Assembly: GCA_041485845.1 (NCBI GenBank)
Contig: JBGPKH010000104.1
Location: 1-18,216, forward strand
Direction of reading: 5' to 3'
DNA from: OMOG01 sp041485845
GTDB taxonomy: Bacteria > Acidobacteriota > Terriglobia > Bryobacterales > Bryobacteraceae
DNA length: 18,216 bases
The notes under the pieces: generated by a model
Seen by the model: the letters and a program-made list of their open reading frames with translations, nothing else
Told to the model about the DNA's origin: nothing
The model's database searches: none
Shown: piece by piece, positions 1 through 6,075 of the stretch
Numbering within the stretch: the stretch's first letter is position 1
Layout: each line of letters opens with the position of its first letter
Program-made: the position numbers and the translations under genes

Positions 1-1140
1 CTCCAGACTCTCGAAGCCGCGCACCGCGCCGGCGCCGATGTGCTGGTCCTCTGCGACACCAACGGCGGCGCCATCACTGGCCGGCTGGTTGAGATCGTCG
101 GCGAGGTGCGCCGCCGGTTCGACGGCGTCATCGGAATCCACACCCACAACGATTCGGACGTGGCCGTGGCTAACACGGTGGCCGCGGTCGAAGCCGGCGC
201 CACTCACGTGCAGGGCTGCATGAACGGCTACGGCGAGCGCTGCGGGAATGCCAACCTCGCCTCGGTGATCGCCAACCTGGAGCTCAAGCTGGGGCACACC
301 ACCATCGGACCGGAAAAGCTCGCCAATCTCTCCTCCGTGTGCCGCTTCATCGCCGAGCTCGCCAACCTGCCGCTGCGCAACGACCAGCCCTTTGTCGGCA
401 AGAGCGCTTTTGCCCACAAAGGTGGTGTGCACGTCAGCGCCGTCCTGAAGGAATCGGCCACCTACGAGCACGTGGCGCCCGAGAAGGTCGGCAACCGCCA
501 GCGCGTGCTGGTGAGCGACCTCTCCGGCCGCGGCAACATCATGTACAAGCTCAAGCAGCACGGCCTGGCCGGCCGGCTGGATGAAGACGCCCGCCGCGAG
601 CTGCTGGAGCGCGTCAAGCAGATGGAGTACGAAGGCTACGAGCTGGAAGCCGCGGAAGGCACCTTCGAGCTGCTGGTCCGCGAGGCCCTCCACCCCGGCT
701 TGCAGTTCTTCGACGTGGATAGCTACGAGGTGGCCACGCGCGCCGGCGGCACGTCCCCCTCCCGCACCACCGCCACCGTCACCCTGCGCGCCCAGGACGG
801 AGTGCACTCAGCCACCGCCACCGGGCACGGACCGTTCCACGCGCTGCACCAGTGCCTGCGCAAGTGCCTGGCCAAGCTGTACCCCCAGATCAGCGACGTC
901 CGCCTGACCGACTACAAGGTGCGCGTGCTCGATTCCCACCACGGCACCGCGGCCAAAGTGCGCGTGCTCATCGAGTGGAGCGACCACCGCAAGAGCTGGT
1001 CCACCGTGGGAGTCTCGGACAACGTCATCGAGGCAAGCTGGAAAGCGCTGGTAGACGCCATCCGCCTGGAACTGATGCGCCTCACCGAGAGCGACAACTC
1101 GGTCGAAAAAGCCGTCGAAGACTACTGCTGGGGAGTGTAA
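1..1140 (+). CDS. cimA: (R)-citramalate synthase, 3' part (5' end outside window)
   Basis: The enzyme condenses acetyl-CoA with pyruvate to give (R)-citramalate, the entry step of the threonine-independent isoleucine route. The reading frame is open from base 1, so the gene begins upstream and the 5' part of the TIM barrel is missing. The sequence shows the HMGL-like barrel end with the metal-binding HTHND motif at 139-153, followed by GCMNGYGERCGN, which is typical of this family. The FVGKSAFAHKGGVHVSAV stretch near 391-444 is the connector shared with isopropylmalate/homocitrate synthases. The last ~130 residues form the LeuA-type allosteric dimer domain. The QGCMNGYGERCGN and AFAHKGGVHVSAV motifs favour the CimA branch over LeuA; this is from family knowledge. 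The C-terminal domain is normally the site of isoleucine feedback. Confidence 0.92.
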   Translation, partial: LQTLEAAHRAGADVLVLCDTNGGAITGRLVEIVGEVRRRFDGVIGIHTHNDSDVAVANTVAAVEAGATHVQGCMNGYGERCGNANLASVIANLELKLGHTTIGPEKLANLSSVCRFIAELANLPLRNDQPFVGKSAFAHKGGVHVSAVLKESATYEHVAPEKVGNRQRVLVSDLSGRGNIMYKLKQHGLAGRLDEDARRELLERVKQMEYEGYELEAAEGTFELLVREALHPGLQFFDVDSYEVATRAGGTSPSRTTATVTLRAQDGVHSATATGHGPFHALHQCLRKCLAKLYPQISDVRLTDYKVRVLDSHHGTAAKVRVLIEWSDHRKSWSTVGVSDNVIEASWKALVDAIRLELMRLTESDNSVEKAVEDYCWGV

Positions 1141-1150
1141 CAATAGTGAT

Positions 1151-1426
1151 ATGGATCCCAAGGTCCTCCAGCAACTTCAAGACACTCTGACCGTCACCAT
1201 CGGTATCCAAGACCGGCATGCCCGCATGATCGTAGACCATGAGGAGTGGCTGGAAGAGCAGACTCGCGCGATCGCACGCCACGAGAGGTGGATGAAACAG
1301 CATGAAGAATCCATGCAGGAGCAGGAAGCCACGATGCAAAAGATCGAGCACAACCTGCAGCAACTGAGCGAGCTGATTCTGAGATCTCGCGGAGGCGGCA
1401 ACGGAGACGGTGCTGTTACTCCCTGA
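1151..1426 (+). CDS. Small coiled-coil protein, unknown function
   Basis: This is a 91-residue soluble protein of unknown function. Residues about 20-75 are rich in Glu, Gln, Arg, His and Met with heptad-like spacing (HEEWLEEQTRAIARHERWMKQHEESMQEQEATMQKIEHNL split across the segment), which predicts one long coiled coil. The tail is a short Gly-rich stretch. It starts 10 bp after cimA in the same direction, so cotranscription is likely, but no clear Shine-Dalgarno sequence precedes the ATG. The codon pattern and uninterrupted frame support a real gene. Small coiled-coil proteins of this sort occur in acidobacterial genomes, but I cannot tie it to a named family. Confidence 0.7.
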   Translation: MDPKVLQQLQDTLTVTIGIQDRHARMIVDHEEWLEEQTRAIARHERWMKQHEESMQEQEATMQKIEHNLQQLSELILRSRGGGNGDGAVTP

Positions 1427-1488
1427 CATCAAGCCCGCCCATCGATAACCCGCGGTAACTCCGCCCTGCCTGGAATCGTCTATTCACA

Positions 1489-2094
1489 GTGCATTCCGTC
1501 CGGCTCGCCTCCTTCACGCTCGGCCTGTGGCTCGCAGGCGGGCTGTTCATGGCGTGGATGGCTACCCAGAACTTCCGCGGCGTCGATCGCCTTCTCGCGG
1601 AGCCCAATCCCGCGGCGAGGCTCGCCTTCAGAACGCTGGACGGCCCCAACCCCGGCGCGGCGCGCCTGCTGCTGCGCTACCAGGTATCCGAGCAGAACCG
1701 CTTCTACTTCGAATCCTGGGAGATCGCCCAGATCCTTCTCGGAAGCCTGCTCCTCTTCTTCATGCTGTTCGGCACGCGCGAAGACAAGTACTCACTCGCC
1801 GTCGTCCTGCTCCTGCTGATCCTGGTGGCCGTTCAGCGATTCTTCCTCACGCCCGAGGTCATTGCCATCGGGAGAACGCTCGACTTTGTGCCCCCGGACG
1901 GCAACCCTGCCGAACGCGCCCGGTTCTGGCTGCTGCACAACGCTCACTCCGGTGTGGAGCTGCTGAAATGGGCCCTCACCCTTCTGATCGCCGGCCGGTT
2001 CGTCGTGGGGCGCCACCGCTCGCGCTCAGGAGGAGACGTCCGGAAGCAGCTCGATATGATCGATAAAGCCAATCACCGACATGTCGATCGGTGA
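1489..2094 (+). CDS. Four-helix integral membrane protein (DUF4149/TMEM205-like, tentative)
   Basis: This is a 201-residue membrane protein. Hydrophobic segments lie near residues 5-24, 79-96, 102-119 and 154-173. The first helix motif LGLWLAGGLFMAWMA and the late FWLLHNAHSGVELLKWAL resemble the DUF4149/TMEM205-like layout, but the assignment is tentative. I chose the GTG start at 1489 because it keeps the first helix whole; the next in-frame ATG (1549) would remove it. The last 22 codons run into the convergent BMC-P gene, giving a 69-bp tail-to-tail overlap with no room for a terminator between the two transcripts. No catalytic motif is visible. Confidence 0.7.
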   Translation: MHSVRLASFTLGLWLAGGLFMAWMATQNFRGVDRLLAEPNPAARLAFRTLDGPNPGAARLLLRYQVSEQNRFYFESWEIAQILLGSLLLFFMLFGTREDKYSLAVVLLLLILVAVQRFFLTPEVIAIGRTLDFVPPDGNPAERARFWLLHNAHSGVELLKWALTLLIAGRFVVGRHRSRSGGDVRKQLDMIDKANHRHVDR

Positions 2095-2310
2095 CTGCGG
2101 CCGGCCCACCGAGGTCATCGCGCTGAATCCTTCGGTGGCCAGCAGGACCCGGTCTCCGACTCCCGCATCCACCGCGTCCAGCGCCACCACGGCATCGCCG
2201 CGGTTCGAACCGTCCAGGTTCAGCGGCTGCACCAGCAGCAGCTTCCGGCCTTCGTGGCTGGCGTGCTTCTGCGTAGCCACCAGTTCTCCCACCACCCGCG
2301 CGATCAGCAT
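2026..2310 (-). CDS. BMC-P vertex protein (EutN/CcmL family), third copy
   Basis: This is a 94-residue pentameric vertex protein that would cap the corners of a bacterial microcompartment shell. It follows the family pattern: an N-terminal strand (MLIARVVGELVATQKH), the KLLLVQPLNLDG turn, the VVALDAVDAGVGDRVLLATEG core and a C-terminal IDMSVIGFIDHIEL strand. It is the promoter-distal gene of the operon. Its ATG overlaps the stop of the preceding BMC-P gene by 7 bp, which suggests translational coupling. Its 3' end overlaps a convergent membrane-protein gene by 69 bp. Its sequence differs clearly from the other two copies, so it is an old paralogue and not a recent duplicate. Confidence 0.9.
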   Translation of the reverse strand: MLIARVVGELVATQKHASHEGRKLLLVQPLNLDGSNRGDAVVALDAVDAGVGDRVLLATEGFSAMTSVGRPQSPIDMSVIGFIDHIELLPDVSS

Positions 2311-2609
2311 GAGCCGGCCTTGCGCCCGCGGCCCTTGGGCTTGCGTTTCACGTGTACCGAATCCACGATCCCGACAATCGTGGTATCCACCGGCGGCTCC
2401 ACCGGAAGAAACGGAAAGCTGGCCTCTTTGCCGCGCACCCAGTAGACGATCTCGCCGGCCCCCGCTACGGTGCAGTCGGTGCAGATGAGGCGCTTACCCG
2501 TGTTCTCCAGTTCCGGGGTCAACGGCTGCACCACCAGCATGCGCATCCCCACCAGGCTGGAATCCTTGGCGGTGCACCACACGCAACCGACGACGCGGCC
2601 CAGATACAT
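2304..2609 (-). CDS. BMC-P vertex protein (EutN/CcmL family), second copy
   Basis: This 101-residue BMC-P pentamer subunit is the most divergent of the three. It begins MYLGRVVGCVWCTAKDSSL, keeps the MLVVQPL strand and the VDTTIVGIVDSV C-terminal strand, and has an aromatic insertion (YWVRGKEASFPFLPVEPP) before it. It ends in a basic tail, KRKPKGRGRKAGSC, which the siblings lack. Five cysteines are present, unusual for this family. It starts 3 bp after the stop of the first BMC-P gene and overlaps the next one by 7 bp. The basic tail could contact cargo or nucleic acid, but that is only inference. Confidence 0.88.
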   Translation of the reverse strand: MYLGRVVGCVWCTAKDSSLVGMRMLVVQPLTPELENTGKRLICTDCTVAGAGEIVYWVRGKEASFPFLPVEPPVDTTIVGIVDSVHVKRKPKGRGRKAGSC

Positions 2610-2612
2610 GGC

Positions 2613-2879
2613 CTAATCCAGGTGCACCTCGTCGACAATGCCGACGATGGCGCTGTCGACGGGCGTGTCCTTGCACCCATCCGCCATGCGGGCCGAGCTT
2701 CCCGCAACCACGATCACGCGCTCCCGGTAGCCGGCGCTCACCGTATCCACCGACACCACGTAGCCGGCTTCGTCCTTACCGTCCGGCGAGACCGGCTTCA
2801 CGATCAGCAGTTTCTTGCCTTCCAGGCGAGGGTCCTTCCGTGTGGCAACCACGGTGCCCACCACGCGCGCCAGAATCAT
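2613..2879 (-). CDS. BMC-P vertex protein (EutN/CcmL family), first copy
   Basis: This 88-residue protein is the most canonical of the three BMC-P pentamers here. It shows MILARVVGTVVATRKD, then LEGKKLLIVKPVSPDGK, VVSVDTVSAGYRERVIVVAGSSAR and the closing VDSAIVGIVDEVHLD. The length matches the usual 85-95 residues of EutN/CcmL/PduN. It starts 15 bp downstream of the BMC-H gene with a weak purine-rich site (AAAGG) before the ATG, and is followed after 3 bp by the second copy. Three BMC-P genes side by side are characteristic of Planctomycetes/Verrucomicrobia-type microcompartment loci (established knowledge of the family). Confidence 0.92.
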   Translation of the reverse strand: MILARVVGTVVATRKDPRLEGKKLLIVKPVSPDGKDEAGYVVSVDTVSAGYRERVIVVAGSSARMADGCKDTPVDSAIVGIVDEVHLD

Positions 2880-2894
2880 GACAGCCTTTGCCGG

Positions 2895-3191
2895 TTACTT
2901 CCCGGCGCCCTGCGAAGATTTGCCGATCGGCAAGATGTCTTCCAGGCTCTGGTGCGGGCGCGGGATGACGTGTACCGCGATCAGCTCGCCTACGCGGCGC
3001 GCCGCGGCCGCACCGGCGTCGGTGGCTGCGCGGACCGCCGCCACGTCGCCGCGCACCATCGCGGTCACGTAGCCCGATCCGATCTTCTCCCACCCGACGA
3101 GCGTCACCTTCGCCGCCTTCACCATGGCATCGGAGGCCTCGATCATGGCCACCAGGCCGCGTGTTTCGATCATTCCTAACGCTTCACCCAT
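2895..3191 (-). CDS. BMC-H hexameric shell protein (PduA/EutM/CcmK family)
   Basis: This is a 98-residue single-BMC-domain protein that forms the hexagonal tiles of a microcompartment facet. The family core is clear: MIETRGLVAMIEASDAMVKAAKV at the N-terminus, the pore loop KIGSG at residues 36-40, YVTAMVRGDVAAVRAATDAG, and HVIPRPH at 74-80. A GSG pore edge is the type found in PduA, which passes small polar metabolites. A good GGAG ribosome site sits 7 bases before the ATG. It follows the aldolase gene by 23 bp and leads the three vertex genes. It is the only hexamer gene in the window, and no tandem-domain (BMC-T) gene is present. Confidence 0.95.
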   Translation of the reverse strand: MGEALGMIETRGLVAMIEASDAMVKAAKVTLVGWEKIGSGYVTAMVRGDVAAVRAATDAGAAAARRVGELIAVHVIPRPHQSLEDILPIGKSSQGAGK

Positions 3192-3214
3192 CTATCGTCT
3201 CCATACTGTTCCCA

Positions 3215-3997
3215 CTAAGCCAATCCGCGCGCTTTGAGCGCCTCGTCCACCAGGCCGATCAGGTCCGAGCGCGTCACGTAAAACCGTTCTTCCCCGCCGC
3301 CCTCCAGGTCTTCCGCCGCCAGCGGGCAACCCGGCTCCCCTGCGCTCTTGGCCTTCACGCCGTAGCGCGTGCGGGAGTCGAGCAGCTTGTCCACTTCCAG
3401 CCGGGGCAAAGTCTTCGCGCCCCCGAGCAGTTCCGCCACCAGCGAGATGCGCGCGAAGTGCTCCATGGTCTCCATGCGGAAGTACGCCTTGTAGACGTCC
3501 TCCCCGTAGCACACCGCCCCGTGGTTGGCCATCAGCAGCGCATCGTACTTGGGAATCAGCGGCAGCATGGGCTCGGTGAGCGCCGGGGTTCCGGGCAGGC
3601 CGTACGCCGCCAGCGGAACGCAGCCCAGCCCGATCACCACCTCCGGCAGAAGCCCCAGGTTCAGCGACCTGCCCGCGGTCGCAAACCCCGTGGCCACCGG
3701 CGGGTGCGCGTGGACCACCGACCTGATGTCGGGCCGCATCTCGTAGATCGTCAGGTGCATGGCGATTTCGCTGGTCCGCTCGGCGCGGCCCGCGATCTTG
3801 TTGCCCTTCATGTCCACGATGATCAGATCGTCGCACTGCATCATGCCCTTGCTCACGCCCGTCGGCGTGGCCAGAATCCGTTCGGCGTCCAGCCGGATGG
3901 TGATGTTGCCGTCGTTGGCCGCCACCCAACCTTTCTGGAACACCAACTGGCCGATGCGACAAATATCCTCGCGATGCTCTCGCTCCGTTTTCACCAT
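3215..3997 (-). CDS. Class II (zinc) aldolase, fuculose-1-phosphate-aldolase-like, microcompartment cargo
   Basis: This is a 260-residue class II aldolase/adducin-family enzyme. L-fuculose- or L-rhamnulose-1-phosphate aldolases of this type yield dihydroxyacetone phosphate and lactaldehyde. Visible active-site features are NDGNIT (28-33), Glu77, the zinc ligands His96 and His98 in HAHPP, and His159 in ANHGAV. After the catalytic domain there is a Gly/Glu-rich linker (about 216-238) and a C-terminal amphipathic helix (241-260), which looks like an encapsulation peptide. I chose the ATG at 3997; an upstream ATG at 4036 would add 13 residues across a likely -10 element. The gene leads the shell operon, so lactaldehyde or a similar aldehyde would be made inside the compartment. 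Exact substrate is unproven. Confidence 0.88.
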   Translation of the reverse strand: MVKTEREHREDICRIGQLVFQKGWVAANDGNITIRLDAERILATPTGVSKGMMQCDDLIIVDMKGNKIAGRAERTSEIAMHLTIYEMRPDIRSVVHAHPPVATGFATAGRSLNLGLLPEVVIGLGCVPLAAYGLPGTPALTEPMLPLIPKYDALLMANHGAVCYGEDVYKAYFRMETMEHFARISLVAELLGGAKTLPRLEVDKLLDSRTRYGVKAKSAGEPGCPLAAEDLEGGGEERFYVTRSDLIGLVDEALKARGLA

Positions 3998-4009
3998 GCG
4001 GGATTCTAA

Positions 4010-4018
4010 ATTGTACCA
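4010..4018 (-). promoter_or_regulatory. Putative extended -10 box of the aldolase/BMC operon
   Basis: On the minus strand the sequence reads TGGTACAAT, matching an extended -10 element (TGN followed by TANAAT). It lies 12 bases before the aldolase ATG at 3997, so the predicted transcript would have a very short leader of about 6 bases. No good -35 box is seen at the expected distance, as is common with extended -10 promoters. It also supports choosing the 3997 start over 4036. Confidence 0.35.
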
Positions 4019-4020
4019 GA

Positions 4021-4036
4021 ACGTGAGGCACGTCAC
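4021..4036. promoter_or_regulatory. Possible operator palindrome between divergent genes
   Basis: The 60-bp space between the divergent aldolase and rhomboid starts holds the inverted repeat ACGTG-AGG-CACGT (4021-4033). A second overlapping one is GTGA-N6-TCAC (4023-4036). It lies between the two putative -10 boxes, where a repressor or activator could act on both. The arms are only 4-5 bp, so chance is possible. Confidence 0.2.
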
Positions 4037-4043
4037 CCCACGC

Positions 4044-4049
4044 TAGAAT
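4044..4049 (+). promoter_or_regulatory. Putative -10 box of the rhomboid gene
   Basis: TAGAAT ends 8 bases before the rhomboid ATG at 4058. If used, transcription would start at or almost at the ATG, giving a leaderless message. There is no Shine-Dalgarno sequence in the intervening bases, which fits. No convincing -35 box is seen. Confidence 0.3.
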
Positions 4050-4057
4050 AGAGCCAG

Positions 4058-4879
4058 ATGGAAACCCGCCGCATGTGCCCGCATTGCCGGGCATTCATCG
4101 CCACCAGCGACAAGACTTGCCCTTACTGCAACGAGGCCGTTGCACCCGCCCCCAGCCGGCGCAGTTCGGGACCCATTCTGGGCGGCCTCATCCCGCAGGC
4201 CCGTTTCAATACCATGATGATCCTGCTCATCAATTTCGGGCTCTATATCGCCACTTCCATCTACGCCATGAATGCCGGCCGTGGCAACGCCATGAACCTG
4301 GATGGCGAGACGCTCTTCGATTTCGGCGCCATGTTCACCCCGGCCATCCACGCGGGCCAGTGGTGGCGCCTGGTCACCGCGGGCTTTCTCCACGGCGGCC
4401 TGATGCACATCCTCATGAACTCCTGGGCGCTCTTCGACCTGGGCGCTATCGTCGAGGAGATGTACGGATCGAGCCGCATGCTGGTGCTCTATTTCGCCTC
4501 CAATGTGTGCGGCTTTTATCTTAGCTCGCTGTGGAAGCCGGGGCCCTCGTGCGGCGCCTCCGCCGCGCTGTTTGGTTTGATCGGCTGCATGATCGCGCTG
4601 GGCATGCGCCACCGCGGGGCTTTCGGCGACTCCATCCGCGGGATGTTTACGCGCTGGCTGATCTACGGGCTGTTGTTCAGCTTCCTGCCCGGCATCGACA
4701 TGGCCGCTCACGTGGGCGGGCTCATCGGGGGTTTCGCCGTGGGTTACCTCGCCGGCGAGCCCCGTCATGAAGGTTCGGCCACGGAGAAGCTGTGGCGCGT
4801 GACTTCCTGGTTTTGCATTTTGATAACGGTAGCTTGTTTTCTTCTGATGTACTTGTGGTTTTCGCGATCTGCGCAATAA
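4058..4879 (+). CDS. Rhomboid-family intramembrane serine protease with N-terminal zinc ribbon
   Basis: This is a 273-residue membrane protease that cleaves substrates within or next to their transmembrane helices. Residues 7-24 form a small zinc ribbon (CPHC and CPYC, 10 residues apart), followed by a flexible linker to about 45. The membrane domain has a helix near 52-70, the L1-type WWRLVTAGFLHGGLMHILMNSW (102-123) with His112 and Asn121 near the oxyanion site, the catalytic GASA with Ser168, and AAHVGG with catalytic His218. A final hydrophobic helix (about 251-267) follows the core. Both catalytic residues are present, so it should be active. The next gene, a tiny secreted basic protein, lies 10 bp downstream, so the two are probably cotranscribed. 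The substrate is unknown. Confidence 0.93.
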   Translation: METRRMCPHCRAFIATSDKTCPYCNEAVAPAPSRRSSGPILGGLIPQARFNTMMILLINFGLYIATSIYAMNAGRGNAMNLDGETLFDFGAMFTPAIHAGQWWRLVTAGFLHGGLMHILMNSWALFDLGAIVEEMYGSSRMLVLYFASNVCGFYLSSLWKPGPSCGASAALFGLIGCMIALGMRHRGAFGDSIRGMFTRWLIYGLLFSFLPGIDMAAHVGGLIGGFAVGYLAGEPRHEGSATEKLWRVTSWFCILITVACFLLMYLWFSRSAQ

Positions 4880-4889
4880 TAGAGGGAAT

Positions 4890-5087
4890 ATGCGATTTCG
4901 TACATTGGCACTGGCGCTGGCTCTCGGTTGCGGTATGACTCTGGCGGCTGAGGCGAAGCAGAAGCCCACCACTCACAAAGCTCCCAAAGTTGCCATTAAG
5001 AAGAGCCGCGGCTCGAAGCAAAATCGGGCCGCCAAGGTCAAGCCCCGGAAGGCGCCGAAGGTCAAGAGCCACACGCGCAAAGGGTAG
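4890..5087 (+). CDS. Tiny secreted Lys/Arg-rich protein
   Basis: This is a 65-residue protein with a clear signal peptide (MRFRTLALALALGCGMTLAAEA). Cleavage would leave a mature chain of about 43 residues made almost only of Lys, Arg, Pro, Ala, Thr and Ser. A purine-rich AGAGGGA site lies just before the ATG. It begins 10 bp after the rhomboid gene and ends 13 bp before the sulfotransferase start. The mature part has repeats of KxPK/KAPK type, like some cationic cell-envelope or nucleic-acid-binding peptides. It has no recognisable domain and no function can be assigned. Confidence 0.7.
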   Translation: MRFRTLALALALGCGMTLAAEAKQKPTTHKAPKVAIKKSRGSKQNRAAKVKPRKAPKVKSHTRKG

Positions 5088-5100
5088 CCACCGTACGGTC

Positions 5101-6067
5101 GTGACCGGGCGGCCGCCGCTGCCGAACTTCTTCATTGTGGGCGCCGGCAAGGCGGGCACTAGCTCGCTTCACGACTATCTGGGGCAGCGTCCCCAGATCT
5201 ACATGAGCGCGGTCAAAGAGCCCGCATATTTCGCCTCGGAGATCCGGGCGGAGAATCTCAGCGAGCAATTCCAGCGCCACGTGCAGTTGCAGTCGCGAGA
5301 GCTTCCCAAGCGTCTGAGCGACGGCCGGCCGGTGAAGCCGCTCGGCTGGCTGGCGTTCGAATGGGAAGACTATGAACGGCTCTTCCAGGGTGTCCGGGGG
5401 GAGACGGCCATCGGGGAAGCCTCGCCGATTTACCTTTGGTCGAAGACCGCGGGAAGCGATCCAGGTACCGCTCCACGTGCTGGTGGTACAGGCCGATTTC
5501 GAGGAACGGATACAACGTCCCGATGGTTCGATGCCCGTCGCGGGCGCACGCCGCGATGTGCTCCCGGAAAGTAGATCGCTGAGCCCCCCCGCCAGTTGAT
5601 GCAGGTAGTGCGAGAAAGCCCGCTCGGCGGGATCGCGCAGGACCATGACGATCCTGGCCTCGGGCACCCGTGCATGGACGTTCCGGGCCGCGCGGGCCAA
5701 CATCCGCATCTACGGGTATGAAGAGGCCTGGCGGCAGCCCGCGCGGCTGCTGGCGGACCTGTTCGAATTCCTGAATGTGGACGCGGCTTTCCGGGTGGAC
5801 ACGTCGCGAAAGAGACTGGAGCGGCGCGCGCCGCGGCTGGTCGCGCTGAGTTGCTTCCTGAAGAGACACGAGATCTGGTATCCGCTGCGGTCTCTGGTTC
5901 CCCCACGTTTGCGGCCCGCTTTGAGCAAGCTGGCGTTTCGGCGGGGGAATCCGCTGGCGATGGAGCCGGCCGACCGGCAGTACCTGATCGACTACTACCG
6001 GGAGGACATTCAGCGGCTCGCCAGTCTGCTGGACCGCGATCTGAGTGCCTGGCTTCGCCGCGGGTGA
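5101..6067 (+). pseudogene. Sulfotransferase gene disrupted by an internal inversion and a frameshift
   Basis: The family transfers sulfate from PAPS to sugars or other acceptors. From the GTG at 5101 the plus strand encodes the N-terminal half, with the 5'-phosphosulfate loop FIVGAGKAGTSSLHDYL, up to GEASPIYLWSKTA near 5451. Plus-strand sequence then loses homology until ANIRIYGYEEAW at 5696, which continues as a normal C-terminal domain to the TGA at 6067. The missing middle is on the minus strand between the two: the 3'-phosphate motif RIVMVLRDPAERAFSHY at 5655-5605, then FREHIAACARDGHRTIGT through YLDRFPR at 5569-5447. Flipping about 5450-5692 joins both ends in frame and gives about 321 residues, except for one base missing in a G run. 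As it stands the gene cannot make a whole enzyme. Confidence 0.85.
5449..5692 (-). other. Inverted internal segment of the sulfotransferase gene
   Basis: About 245 bp read as sulfotransferase only on the minus strand, while both flanks read as sulfotransferase on the plus strand. The left boundary lies in CCGCGG (5447-5452) and the right boundary in CCGCGCGG (5688-5695), so the ends share only about 5 bp of inverted homology. No longer inverted repeat and no invertase gene are visible. Boundaries are accurate to a few bases because the end sequences are self-complementary. Confidence 0.8.
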
Positions 6068-6075
6068 GAAGCCCA

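Noticed and set aside
2352..3179. 275-codon plus-strand open frame across the BMC genes
   Set aside because: The minus strand carries clear BMC-P and BMC-H sequences here; the plus frame is an antisense shadow of several genes.
4000..4036. Upstream start (ATG 4036) for the aldolase
   Set aside because: The added residues (MTCLTFWYNLESR) do not resemble the family N-terminus and would cover the likely -10 box.
5447..5695. Classical site-specific phase-variation switch
   Set aside because: The ends share only about 5 bp of inverted homology, no recombinase gene is near, and a second frameshift is present; a programmed switch cannot be claimed.
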